Positions 16,263-26,460 of a DNA stretch of 64,000 bases are shown here, piece after piece. Under the pieces are notes generated by a model, which worked only from the letters and a program-made list of their open reading frames with translations, had not been told where the DNA came from and searched no databases. The position numbers and the translations under genes are program-made. Every line of letters starts with the position of its first letter. Within the stretch, counting starts at the first letter, position 1. Source of the DNA: Lolium rigidum. Taxonomy: Eukaryota; Streptophyta; Magnoliopsida; Poales; Poaceae. The stretch covers positions 156,285,962 to 156,349,961 of the forward strand of contig NC_061512.1 of NCBI RefSeq assembly GCF_022539505.1. Reading direction: 5' to 3'.

Positions 16263-17731
16263 GGGCATCTTCAGCGGCGCGACGCATTTTAATGTCCGCG
16301 AGCGTCCGTTTGCGTCGCGCTGCAGACGCAAAAATGATCATTTTTGTCCGCGCGTCCGTTTGCGTCTAGGGTCTGCTCCAGCGGGGCGACGCATTTAATT
16401 TTTTTTTCCTTTTTTCCCTCTTCTCCATTTAAACATAGTTTCAAATATAACATTTTAAAACATGATTTTACACAAACTAACACATAGATTGGAACATGGT
16501 TTGCACAAACTAACACATAGTTTGAACCATGGTTGACACAAATATAAAATTTTAAAAAAAAAGAAACCAGTTGTGTTGATTTCCGTATGTTCGCTGCCAA
16601 GAAAGAACATTCAAGGGCACCCAGTCACCCAAACTGGAAAATCCAGCGGGAGGAGATGGTGCCCTTGTTGGTTCTACCGATGAAGCGAACATCTAGAAAC
16701 CTCGACTACTGGCTTCGTCTGGCCGGTAGCCAGATTCGCTGCAAAGAAAGAACACTCAACGTTCTAACTATCGGTGTCGGAGCCGGAGTCGTCGGTGTGG
16801 TAGTGCCTGCGGCAGGCTGTGTCGTTGAACACCTTGACGATCATCTCGCCGTCCCCCTCGTAGAGGAAGGTGAGCTGGCAGCCGGGCTCGAGGTCGAGGT
16901 CACAGGCGAATTTGTCCCACCCGTGTGCAGGTACATCTTGCCCTGCCCGTCGAACAGGACCTCCACGTGGCCTCCCGTAGCTGCAAGTGCGCCGGCTCGA
17001 CGCCGTCGACGAACTCGGCGAACTTGTCCGGTAGCCGCTTGATGGCGAGTGGGTCGTCGTCGATGCGGAGGAGGAACTCGAAGCAGCGCTCCTCCTGCGA
17101 GGACGAGGAGGGCGCGAGCGACGGCGAGCGTGGGGCCGTAGCTGCTCCACCACGGCGGCCCTCGCCCGGCCACGGGGCGCCCGAGGCCGCGGCCTCGACC
17201 GCCTCGCCGGCCACCAGGACCGGCCATGGACTTCCTCGCGGGCTTGGCTGCGCCGCAGGAACACCTAGGCGGCGCTACGCTCGAGCTTTGTGGCGGCTAG
17301 GGTTTCTTTGGAGGAGTGGATGAGGAAGAAGAACGCGTGTCCCCTTTATATAGGCCGGCGGCATGCGGTGGCCGCGGGACGCGTGTCGTCGCCATTAACG
17401 TGGTTGGCGGAGGTGGGCGGCCGCTCGGCAGCCGAGGCATCGTCGCCATTAACGTGGCGCAGAGTGCCGAAGCGACGCAGCTTTGCAGTCGCTGGCGCGT
17501 TTGAGAAGATGCATCGACGCAGGGTCGCTGCCAGGCGGGCCCGCCCAAACGTCCGCCAGACGCGAGCGGACGTTTCCGGACGTCCGCAGAGACGCATCCG
17601 AGACGCATATTTGGGTCAGGTTTGCGTCTCCGCGGACGGCCCAATCACTTTGCGTCGCCCCGCTGAAACAGGCCTCAGACGCATTTCCGATCACGCGGAC
17701 GAAAACGGTCGCTTTCGTCGCGGCGCTGCCC
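16263..17731. mobile_element. TTA-flanked TIR element carrying a B3-domain gene (1469 bp)
   Basis: The left end is GGGCATCTTCAGCGGCGCGA. The right end, reverse complemented, is GGGCAGCGCCGCGACG, so the inverted repeats agree after a 6-bp gap. TTA is present on both sides (16260-16262, 17732-17734). The interior is rich in TTTGCGTC/GACGCAAA-like motifs near both ends (16310-16390, 17520-17700) and contains a B3-like gene remnant on the minus strand. Class is inferred as PIF/Harbinger-like from the TTA duplication. No transposase is present, so it would be non-autonomous. Confidence 0.7.
16764..17214 (-). pseudogene. B3 DNA-binding domain protein, frameshifted
   Basis: Three overlapping minus-strand frames together spell a B3-like domain. 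Frame one starts MAGEAVEAA at 17214 and contains FEFLLRIDDDPLAIKRLPDK, as in the B3 start 'F.. .L.P..F'. Frame two contains GHVEVLFDGQGKMYLHTG. Frame three contains WDKFACDLDLEPGCQLTFLY and ends SGSDTDS at 16764. The frames change near 16975 and 16920, so two small indels break the gene. Plant B3 domains bind DNA in transcription factors, and this small single-domain form sits inside a transposon. A sequencing error cannot be excluded, but two shifts suggest a true pseudogene. Confidence 0.75.
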
Positions 17732-17734
17732 TTA

Positions 17735-18627
17735 TGCTCCGCCGATGTTCAAGTGTGCAGGAGCTTTCACTGTTAGTTTATTACTATGATCCCAACGCAC
17801 ATGGTTCTTTATGTCAAGAAAACCACGGTAGACGTCGCTAGACGAAAGTACACAATATCAACATCCTGCAAATCAGCATTTTGAAGCCATCTCTGAATAT
17901 TCCCCCTCGTGTTACTGTAGCATCAGTTCTCTTGCTTTTTTTTCCTTTCAGTCCGTCGCGCAAAAGTTCTGTATGAAACCGATCTGAATGGAAACTCCCG
18001 GAAAATCCGATCTGAATGATTCTTTCCTTTTTCTTTTCTGCCGATCTGGTAACGCAATCAGCTTAGTTTGATTATCTTCCCCTTTTTTATAGTAGCAAAC
18101 AGAAATCGCTGCAACCGCAACCACTCTGCGATCCCAGCCTACGAAATAGTAAAAACGAAGTGAAGTAGTGTTCCAACACGCCCTACCCACCAGCCCTAGC
18201 TGTACACGTATACGTATCTGAGTCGATCTGAGTCTAGGCAAGTCAACTCCACATGGAAAGTAAACAAATCGTTGCAGATCCGATGGATCTCCAAGAAACG
18301 CGCATCCTTCAACTCCTGGACGAGACTTCATCTGACATCTTCTTGGCCGAAATTGCAGGCAAAACCACCGCCAAATAACTCGCCCGGATTAGATTGAAAA
18401 TCTCAAAATCCTTTTCCGGAACAACCTGATGGGAACCAACGCGCAGATCCAGCCTGACAGGTATTCTTTTATCATCTCGTTGCTCACGGTGCAGTTTTCT
18501 GTGGTAGTCTGGATTGGTGGTTCCCATATCGTGGAAGTTTCGTTGGTTCTTTGTTTGTTTTGGGTGATCTGCACATGTGCTTTAAGATTGCATTCAGAGG
18601 AGGCTATATATATGCTGGAATTTGGCC
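17735..18627. other. Spacer between the two TIR elements
   Basis: No gene was recognised. Minus-strand frames at 17948-18331 and 18309-18862 have no identifiable domain. Confidence 0.4.
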
Positions 18628-18927
18628 TTAGAGCATCTTCAACAGACGCTCCAAAAATCGGTGCGCTATATCTAGTTTGCACCGCGCTGTAAATAGATAT
18701 CGCACGTTCGCGTGAAAGTTGCCCCACCGGAAGCGCCATTTTACCGCGCGTGCTCGAGCGGGAAAAGTGCTCCTCCGCCGGGCGCGTCATTACGCAGCGC
18801 GCGGCACGGCGCGAACGGCTAGTTGGATCGTTTTCATTCGAAATATAAATCAAATAAAACACGAAAAATTACGAAATATATTGAAAGTTCGACATTAGCG
18901 ACATTTTATTTAAACTACACTCGAAGT

Positions 18928-19502
18928 CTACTTCGAGTCCCAGTCGAAGTCCGAGGAGTGGGTGCTCGGAGTCGTCTCCGATACCGGCGTCGAAGTCCAC
19001 TCGAAGGAGGAGAGGACGATGGTGGACGGCCCTGCGCCGTTTTTCTTCTCCTCCTCCTTCCTCGCCGCGGACTCCGCTCGGCGCTTGTCGCGGCTCGCCT
19101 TCTTCTTCTTTTTCGCCGCCGCCATCGCCGACTCCTTCTCCGCGTAGAAGGCTTCCGTGGCGGTGACGTCTTCAGGGAATTAGCGCGCCCACTCGAGGCG
19201 GAGGGCCTCGTCGCGCTCGGCGATGAGGAGGCGCTGCTCCAGCTCCCGTTGACGGCGCTGCTGCTCGCGCGTGATGACCAGCGACGGGGGGGCCAGCTAC
19301 TCGCTTCCAGACGTCGTGAAAGTTCATCGTCCGGCGGGAGCGGCCGAGGCGCCAGGCGACGGCGTCGTACGCCCGCGCCGCCTCGTGCGCCGTATCGAAC
19401 GTACCGAGGCGGATCCGCTCGTCGCCGGAGTGGATTTCCGCGTCGAAGCGGCCGCTCGGCCGCGCCCGAACGCCGTGGTAGCCGGAGGCGGCGCGGAGGC
19501 AT
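18928..19502 (-). pseudogene. AP2/ERF-domain protein inside the TIR element, full-length copy, broken
   Basis: Minus strand. After an ATG at 19502 a frame shift is needed to reach the AP2-like segment, which reads SGYHGVRARPSGRFDAEI, then RLGTFDTAHEAARAYDAVAW (the AP2 'GTF.TA..AA.AYD.AA' motif), then TMNFHDVW. The continuation is a charged, Arg/Glu-rich coiled tail and a Lys-rich stretch (AAAKKKKKASRDKRRAESAA), ending FDWDSK at 18928. A deletion near 19300 shifts the frame again after DVWKR relative to the second copy. AP2/ERF domains bind GCC/DRE-type DNA. Here it is transposon cargo and probably non-functional. Confidence 0.75.
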
Positions 19503-20210
19503 CTTCAGACGGAGGCGCGGAGGCGGAGCGTCGGCGGGAGGGAGAGAGAGGTGGAGCGTCGGTGGGGAGAGAGAGACGGAGCGGCGCGTGGAATGTTCAG
19601 GCGGCTGGCGCGTTCGCGCGTGTCATGTTTATAGCGCGTGCGGCAGCGCACGTGGCAACTTTCCCACGCGGAATAGCGCAAACGCGCGCGGGGTAAAGTT
19701 TTTAGCGCTCGGCGATGAGGAGGCGCTGCTCCAGCTCCCGTTGACGGCGCTGCTGCTCGCGCGTGATGACCAGCGACGGGGGCGCCAGCTACTCCGTCTG
19801 CTCCCGCTTCCAGACGTCGTGAAAGTTCATCGTCCGGCGGGAGCGGCCGAGGGGCCAGGCGACGGCGTCGTACGCCCGCGCCGCCTCGTGCGCCGTATCG
19901 AACGTACCGAGGCGGATCCGCTCGTCGCCGGAGCGGATTTCCGCGTCGAAGCGGCCGCTCGGCCGCGCCCGAACGCCGTGGTAGCCGGAGGCGGCGCGGA
20001 GGCATCTTCAGACGGAGGCGCGGAGGCGGAGCGTCGGCGGGAGGGAGAGAGAGGTGGAGCGTCGGTGGGGAGAGAGAGACGGAGCGGCGCGTGGAATGTT
20101 CAGGCGGCTGGCGCGTTCGCGCGTGTCATGTTTATAGCGCGCGCGGCAGCGCACGTGGTAACTTTCCCACGCGGAATAGCGCAAACGCGCGCGGGGTAAA
20201 GTTTTTAGCG
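19213..20210. repeat. Tandem duplication, unit about 492-504 bp
   Basis: The segment starting GCGCTCGGCGATGAGGAGGC at 19213 recurs at 19705. Unit two runs to about 20210, where both units end in 'gtaaagtttttagcgc'. Units differ by a 12-bp indel and a few substitutions, so the duplication is recent compared with the element. The short shared AGCGC at the junction suggests a microhomology or unequal-exchange origin. Confidence 0.9.
19705..20005 (-). pseudogene. Second, 5'-only copy of the AP2/ERF segment
   Basis: Nearly identical to the first copy through the AP2 motif, with ATG at 20005 and the same early frame problem. It keeps about 12 bp that the first copy has lost (coding REQTE) but then meets TAG before LAPPS. 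It runs only to the LLIAERDE region before joining the promoter-like sequence of the first copy at 19705. It is therefore a 5' duplicate lacking the C-terminal tail. Confidence 0.75.
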
Positions 20211-20575
20211 CGCGCCTTTTTTCTGCGTTCGCTGGAGCTTCGCGCGGGCACCCGCGCGCGCCAAACTAGCGGGTTTTTTTGCCGAGCGCGGCTTTTGCAG
20301 CGTCTGTTGGAGATGCTCTTAGGACTTAGCCCATGTTTTAATACAAATTCTGAAATTCTCTTGGTCTATGTGGAAATGGCAAGGGGTGAGACTAAAGTTT
20401 AGTCTCACGTTGGTAGTTGAGAGAGAGTTAGAGTAGTATATAAGGTGGATTGTTCTAGTTCTTGTAAGTGAGTGAGAAAAGAGAACCCTCACGCACTCCT
20501 CCGCCGGCCGCCTCGCCTCGTCACGCACGCACGTCCCGATACGCCACGCCACGGTATGCGGGAATCTCGCCGAGC

Positions 20576-20854
20576 TGTAACGCCCCGACCACCCCTGGTC
20601 AGGCATGTCACTCGGGCGGCTCTTTAGGATCTCTAGACTAGCCCCACAAACCAACACATGTCTTTTCTACGCACTTTTTCCTCACTCGTGCGCACCCGGG
20701 AAGGACTTCCCGATCGGTCACCCATCCTCAAATTGCTCCAGGCCAAGCACGCTTAACCTCGGAGTTCTTTGGGGATGAACTTCCGGAAAACAAGTTACAA
20801 CTTGTTGGTATGAGCATCCTATCAATCCTATTAAGCCTTAGCTAGGATGTCACA
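20576..20854 (-). mobile_element. Cassandra-type solo LTR containing a 5S rRNA-like sequence
   Basis: 279 bp, with TGT...ACA ends and a perfect 5-bp target duplication CGAGC on both sides (20571-20575, 20855-20859). On the minus strand it starts TGTGACATCCTAGCTAAGGC. From about 20819 it follows a 5S rRNA-like order: GGATGCTCATACCA, then GAACTCCGAGGTTAAGCGTG, then CTTGG, then GGATGGGTGACC, then GGGAAGTCC, so it keeps the internal polymerase III control regions. Cassandra elements are known TRIMs with 5S sequences in their LTRs. Only one LTR is present with intact duplications, so internal recombination removed the rest. Confidence 0.93.
20695..20819 (-). promoter_or_regulatory. 5S-like internal polymerase III promoter region within Cassandra
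   Basis: Holds the box A/IE/box C-like stretch of 5S rRNA: GAGGTTAAGCGTGCTTGG and GGATGGGTGACC. It is diverged from true 5S in the middle (AGCAATTTGA replaces the usual AGTAGTACTA region) and near the start, so it is not a functional ribosomal 5S gene but may still support transcription. Confidence 0.7.
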
Positions 20855-21720
20855 CGAGCCAAGCTTATCTTTTTGTTGTTCAGGAAATTAATTGTGTGAT
20901 TAATTACGAGTCATTAACAAACGCGTTAACGCAGCCATTTCGTTCCGGTTTTTCTGGATCGTGGACTCGAATGTGGGCTGCACCCCACGACCTTCCCAAA
21001 CCGCACTATATAAGCGCGGACGCAAACCCTAGCATGTACGAGACACTATATGCGACCACTGCCTCTTTCCAGTACATTGTTCCGCCTCCTTCGTCTTCCT
21101 CATCCCGTCCTTCGGCGTGCACCGAGCGGCGGGACAATAGGCCCCCGGAACCGTGCCTCTCATAGACCTGTACGGGTGAGGGGCAATCGGGTTTTTGGGG
21201 AGCGCTTATGTGCGACTACTTGCAACATGACATCGTCTGACGACGAGTTCCCGAACGACGACTTCTTCCCGGGCATCGACAACCTCTTCGGCAACCTCAA
21301 CATGGGCGACAACAACCAGGATGTTGTTGCTGCTGCCGCCAACATCGTTGATGCTGCTGCGGCGGCCAACGCTGGACGGCACATATATTTGTCCTTCTCC
21401 TTTCAGATCTTGCTAGAGTTTTTAGTACTGCTGTTTGGAGTAGATGCGATAAGTTTATCTTGTCTAGATGCTATTTGTTCATCTACTCTGTTGATATGCA
21501 TGATTAGTTCATCTGCTCTTCATGTACTCATGATTTGTCAAGTATTAGTTCAGATTAATTAATATGGTAATTTGCTTATATATTCAACAATATGTGCCTC
21601 GATCAAGTTGGTGACACAAAAAAACTCCAGGAGCGTCAAAAGCAAGTCAAGCTAGGCGAGAGGGATGATGAGGTGTGGCCGGCTGGCAAGGCTTCAAGAA
21701 GGAGCGATGTTTTTTATGCT

Positions 21721-21929
21721 AGAGAAGACCTTCCAGCGTTGAGGACGAAATCTTTCCAAGGAGAGGACGATAACAAGGAGCGGGGTGACCAAACCATGTA
21801 GGTACTTGGTTTTTGATTTGAAAGTAGATGGTAGAGAAGACCTTCTAGCGTTGAGGAGAAAATCTTTCCAAGGAGAGGACAAATGGACAATAACAAGGAG
21901 CGGGGTGACCAAACCATGTAGGTACTTGG
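21721..21929. repeat. Imperfect two-copy tandem repeat, about 112-bp period
   Basis: AGAGAAGACCTTC at 21721 recurs at 21833, and each copy contains 'ctttccaaggagagga', 'acaaggagcggggtgacc' and 'aaccatgtaggtacttgg'. The second copy has a 9-bp insertion (aaatggaca). It may derive from the 3' end of a retroelement polyprotein; this is weakly supported. Confidence 0.8.
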
Positions 21930-22071
21930 ATCGGTTGCAACTTTCTTTGTGTCTATGTTTTTGTAAGCATGACCATGTTATGGGCCACTTCGGGTTTTTT
22001 GTATGTGTCCAGTTTAGGCCTGTCCAACCGATTAGTTCCCTGCCTATATAAGGAGGTCATGCGGTCTAGGG

Positions 22072-22892
22072 TTATGGGAGGTTGAAAATTATATAAGGAG
22101 GTTGCGCCATATGCTTCATTATTTCCTTTTGGCGCCTACACATGCTTTTCTTGAACATAGGCTTGATACATGTGGATTTCCAAATCAACCTTGAAGCAAA
22201 AAATGATTTCTTTACCTTAGTCTCAATCCTTGCAAACCAAACATCTTTCTTAGCATGAGGCAACTCATAATTTGAACCACTTGTGCCATCGATGTCTTCT
22301 TCAGCTGCAACATTCCCACAAAGTGGTTTCACATGTTTCTTGATGCAGAGCTCCTTTGACTCATGGAAAATCAAGTGTGCACTATTGTAAAGACCCTCAC
22401 CCATCTTGAGCTCTTCCCACTTGAGCCGTTTCATCACATAAGGAGGAAAAGGGGGCACTCCCTACTCATCACGGCAGTGATATATCATTCGACACATAGT
22501 CACCCACATCAAGCTTTTGTTTCTTTCCATGCCTTAGGTGGGTTTGGAAATTGAGATTAACAAGATACTCTGAATTTCATCAAAAGTTGCTAACCTTGGG
22601 ATTGAGAACTTCTGATAAATGTGGTGCATGATGTCATAAACTAGAAGAAGGTGCTTGGACTTCCCAAAAACTCTCATTCCTACAATGTAGGGATCACTCA
22701 AAACCTCTTTTGGATGCACTTGGCTTTCCCATGAATCCCGAAACTACTTGGTTTAGAGAGACCATTGCCCTCATATAGCCAAGCACAATGGTGAACTCCT
22801 TCCAAGGTGCCGACATTTTCAAGCGATAGTCTTATCTTTATTTTTGTCAAAGTTGGTAGTGGAGAAAATCTAAGCAATGATGTCACTATCAT
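22072..22892 (-). other. Unidentified minus-strand open frames, possible element remnant
   Basis: Three consecutive minus-strand frames (22698-22892, 22534-22719, 22072-22458) contain protein-like text such as TLEGVHHCAWLYEG, VYDIMHHIYQKF and LKWEELKMGEGLYNSAHL. Together they look like one degraded coding sequence read right to left. I do not recognise the family, and transposon-derived is only a guess. Stops separate the frames. Confidence 0.35.
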
Positions 22893-23017
22893 ACTTATGG
22901 TTAAATTCCATGAGGGGAATCAACCCAAACTCCTCAAAATTGGTCTTTACCTCCCCAAAGTATGTTGCGATTATATCCACATATATACGCGTGAAAATAA
23001 AATTCAAACTAGCTAGC

Positions 23018-23140
23018 AATCACGGGTAACAAATAATCCAACATAGCACACCTTTTTTGTCTGGAGAGGCTGGCATCCGAGACGCATCAGCCTACAACGT
23101 CCCTCAACGTTACAAGGTAAAACTAGTTGAATGCCCGTGC
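23018..23140. repeat. Single unit related to the 26.46-26.99 kb array
   Basis: Shares with the array the order 'caatcacgggtaacaaat', 'gagaggctgg.atccgag', 'catcagcctaca' and 'cgttacaaggtaaaa'. It is followed at 23120 by the dispersed motif 'gaatgcccgtgcgttgctac', frequent in cereal intergenic repeats (class uncertain). Confidence 0.65.
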
Positions 23141-23996
23141 GTTGCTACGGATAACAAAAAATAGTAGTCATAATATGTGTTGTGTTTTAACCTTCGTTTA
23201 ATAAACACCGTGTCTCCTTCAATAGACAGTACATTCCAAAAGTTAACTATAAATACCTTGATGATTTAGGGATGCACAGGGCTCAAAACCCATCAAGAAT
23301 CGGAACAAAAACAAAAGGTTTAGACCTCAACTTTCAAAAGGACTAAAGCATGTACGCAAATAGTTTTTTGGTTTAGTTCCTTGGGACAAAGCTTCTCAGA
23401 TTCAAAAACATTTTCTACAATATGCAAAGACATGATTAAGGAATCAAATTAGCAAATATTTTCATTAATTAGATATCAGATGCACTGTTTTCTCGAACAT
23501 AACGATATACATCATGTAGTAGGGAGCTTCTTCGTCGTTTTTGACAAAATGAGAATATCTTGTGAGTCTGCAATCTTACATAAGCCATAAAAATTCATTC
23601 AGGTATAATGATGAATTATTGGACCAAATTCACACCAGCATATGGACGTGCCTTCAAGTTTTAATTAAATGAAAAGTATTTGAAGTTCTAAACATACATG
23701 AGTAACTTGAGACTCACAACTTTATCCAAATGTTCAATAACATTGGCTTGATCATCAGGGTTAACATCTGCTTCATCTTTAAAATAAGATAAACATTTTA
23801 CACTACGTGATTCACTTACTGAAATAAGCAAGAAGCAGTGAAAACTATCTGGAGTACACAGCTTACAATCTTCTTGATTCAAAATATGACAATCTAACTT
23901 GGAAACAACAGTCTAACTACTCCTATATGTATATATTGCTACTAATATTCTGCTTTCAGATAGAGAGCTTACATCAGAATATAGTAACTATTAGTA
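23141..23996. other. Intergenic A+T-rich sequence
   Basis: No gene seen. The minus frame at 23688-23882 has no recognisable domain. Confidence 0.4.
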
Positions 23997-24214
23997 CTCC
24001 CTTCGGTTCCGTAGATTAAGAAAAAATTTGACCATTAATTTAGTCAGCAAATTATGAATTATATGTCACAAAAATTATACCATTAGAAACTTCTCTTGAA
24101 TATGAATCCAACGGTATAACATTTGTGGTATATATCTCATATTTTTTTAACAAAATATATGGTCAAAGTTTTTCTTAAACGACGTGCACGCCTTATAAAC
24201 TGGACCGGAGGAAG
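23997..24214. mobile_element. Stowaway-type MITE (218 bp)
   Basis: Begins CTCCCTTCGGTTCCGTAGAT and ends with GGACCGGAGGAAG, flanked by TA on both sides. Long subterminal complementarity (aaaaaatttgacc / ggtcaaagtttttc) would form a hairpin. Confidence 0.88.
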
Positions 24215-24489
24215 TAAGTCCTTGTTGATCTGATGGTCCAGCAACAAAGAAGATACTGTACCTATTTTAGTCAAACTGGCAAAAGCGGGAACGGTACAGT
24301 GAGTCGAGTTACTACTTGCACAAATCAGAGAATGGGGAAAAAGAGACAAACTGATCAATACTTTGGTCCAACGGTTATGGACTTCAGGAATAAACATTTA
24401 TCAGAAATTCATATGCGAGACTACTCATTTTCAGCACCCATTTCTCCTTTGTAGTCACAAAAAGGGAATGAAAAACTATAAAAGCATCT

Positions 24490-24870
24490 CTAACATAACT
24501 CCTCTATTTTAGAGGAGCAAACGTCCTAGTAAATTTAGAGTGAACTTTTACTCCTCTAACGGTGGCCGACTATAGCCGATCTCTCTAATTTAACTCCTCA
24601 CACAAAGTGTCCCAATGTGGAAGTCTTCTACATCTTCTTCCTTCTAAGGCGTTCCTCACGGAAGCACCTCAAATCCACCGTCACCATGTCTGATTCCGGC
24701 CGCAACTACACCTCCCCTCCTCCCCACCTCTGTCACGGCCACCATGGAGGCCACCCCTCCTTCTCGGGGGCATGCCCCTGGCAGGAGGACAACACGGGCG
24801 AGAGCCAGGAAGTGGGCAAGCTCCACGCACGAGCTCCAGGAACGCGGGAAACCTCCACATAAAAGGGTGG
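24490..24870 (+). mobile_element. Partial TIR element with GCATCTCTAACA end and coding remnant
   Basis: GCATCTCTAACATAACTCC near 24485 resembles the GAGCATCTCCAACAG termini seen at 15.9 and 18.6 kb. It is followed by a hairpin-like 'actcctctattttagaggag' and, from 24686, a short G+C-rich open frame (MSDSGRNYTSPPPHLCHGHH). No matching right end was found, so it is probably a truncated gene-bearing element. The protein is not recognised. Confidence 0.4.
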
Positions 24871-25573
24871 TTAACATTTTACTTCACATAAACGCCAGAA
24901 AATGTGCCAGGATGAATACGATGCTGGTGTTATACAATAGAGATTTGCTAGTTATCAGCTAGCTGAGAATTAACTTCGAGCTCAATCAAGTCTCACACCA
25001 TTCGACTTGTATCGTGATTTGTGCTACTCATGAGTTGCAACTAAATTTTGATGACATCATCTAACTGAAAACGAAGTTATAGTAACATTCTATAAAATAA
25101 TATTTTACTTCACATAAACGGGTGGTTAACATGAAGCAATGGTAAAACTGAATCAAGATAGATGAGAAAAGATTTAAGTTGGCCTATTGCAACGAGTTCT
25201 TTCCCTGAAGTATGTCGTGTGATGTCTTGAGTCTTCATCCGATCCCTTGTCTCCATTTCCCTCCCGTGAAGATGCGTAGTGTTATTTAAGATTAGTGTAA
25301 GATTAGTGACATTGGTTACCTGCAGCGAAAGAAGACCATAATTGCAAATCTTTCAGGAGTTAGTGACTACTGATCAAATATCAAAATAACTAACAAAATT
25401 ATGTGGAAGTAAGATGAGCGAGAGAAAGACTGCTCACCAGACATAAGAGCCTCCGCAACAAATCATCCAGGCGCAATCTTGTGCATCATCTAGGCCAAGA
25501 ATAAACGCATTCATTAAAATAGAGAAGCAACGGCACAAGTATATAGTAGAAAGGGAAAAATCCGACGGCAAGA

Positions 25574-25948
25574 ATGGACAAGGATTTAAAAATGGTGAAC
25601 CTGAACCTCTGCCGCCCCCTTGTTCAGCCCCCCTGCTCCAACTCGTCGCCGCTGCTTATCGAGAGACCTCCGCATAATGGAGAAGCCCGAATCCATCTTG
25701 GCTGCAGTGGGAGCGAATCTGGCAGGGATCTCAGGGTACGCGAATGCAAAACCATGGTGCAGTCAGCCCTTCGAGCTGGGCTAAGAACTTATGTAGTTAT
25801 GTTTAAAAACATAGAAGACGAGAAAGGGGAGGTGTCAGCGCGAGGTCTGGCCAGCTTACCCTGGAGGTCCATGGATCATATAGGAAGGGTTGGGAGTTTA
25901 AGGAAGGATAAATTTCAATTAGGTATCATGATTGTTTTTCGGCGGTGA
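25574..25948 (+). other. Unidentified 124-codon ORF
   Basis: Open frame starting MDKDLKMVNLNLCRP with no recognisable domain. It could be an exon or a captured gene fragment, and nothing nearby supports expression. Confidence 0.2.
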
Positions 25949-26460
25949 TACACACGAAAAGATTTCTTATTTAATTTGTATATCTTGATTAGCCGCAACA
26001 AAGAAAGAAGGTGAGGCGACATGCGTCTTTTTTGCATGGGAAGGTAATTACCGTGTATTAATTACCTTGATTGTAATTGATTGTCGGGCGAGACGTAGCA
26101 ATTTTGGTGTACCATCATTCAGGAGATCTAATCCACTGTAAGATTGAACGCTCCAGATTTTTTTCTTGATGCTGGAGGTGATTGTTTCCTTGTGAAATAA
26201 ATTTGGACGTGATTGACGCTGGACATGTTTCCTTACGTGTGTGTTTACTCATTTCATTGTGAAAGCAATTTGAATTTTATTTGCAATAAATGTGCTTCCT
26301 TACATGTGTTTCATTGTTTGATGCGGATGTGATTAATGCTGGAAGGGGCAAATGTTTGATGGGCGATTTTAAGATGATTGACGGCTAGGATGTTCCGAAT
26401 GTTTGATGTCAAAGTGCAAACCATCCCCAACTGCAATTTAATAGTAAAGATATAACAGCC

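Larger units (their letters stand above)
18631..20318. mobile_element. TTA-flanked TIR element carrying a duplicated AP2/ERF gene (1688 bp)
   Basis: The left end GAGCATCTTCAACAGACGCT and the reverse complement of the right end GAGCATCTCCAACAGACGCT agree at 19 of 20 bases. TTA flanks both ends (18628-18630, 20319-20321), the signature of PIF/Harbinger-type insertion. The interior is very G+C-rich with GCGC-rich promoter-like flanks (19610-19700, 20100-20215) and holds two copies of an AP2/ERF coding segment on the minus strand. No transposase is present. Because of its composition the plus strand is open for hundreds of codons (18823-20199), an antisense artefact. Confidence 0.82.
20322..21590 (+). 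mobile_element. Copia-type LTR (probable), interrupted by a Cassandra solo LTR
   Basis: Two stretches (20322-20575 and 20855-21590) read as one sequence once the Cassandra insertion is removed. TATA-like boxes occur at about 20436 (gtatataagg) and 21005 (ctatataagcgcgg). The right end is the A+T-rich '...cttatatattcaaca'. It resembles Triticeae Copia LTRs by memory only. The outer left end, PBS and polyprotein were not located. The plus ORF at 21050-21562 is probably part of the LTR, not a host gene. Confidence 0.5.

Noticed and set aside
16587..17841. Plus-strand ORFs (132-183 codons) over the B3 element
   Set aside because: Antisense or intergenic frames of the TIR element. The B3-like text is only on the minus strand.
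18823..20199. 458-codon plus-strand ORF, Arg/Ala/Gly-rich
   Set aside because: It is the antisense of the AP2-bearing transposon. Its length reflects the very high G+C content and the internal duplication (repeated peptide blocks), not a gene.
20695..20819. 5S rRNA gene on the minus strand
   Set aside because: The 5S-like sequence is diverged and lies within a TG...CA LTR with a CGAGC duplication, so it belongs to a Cassandra element.
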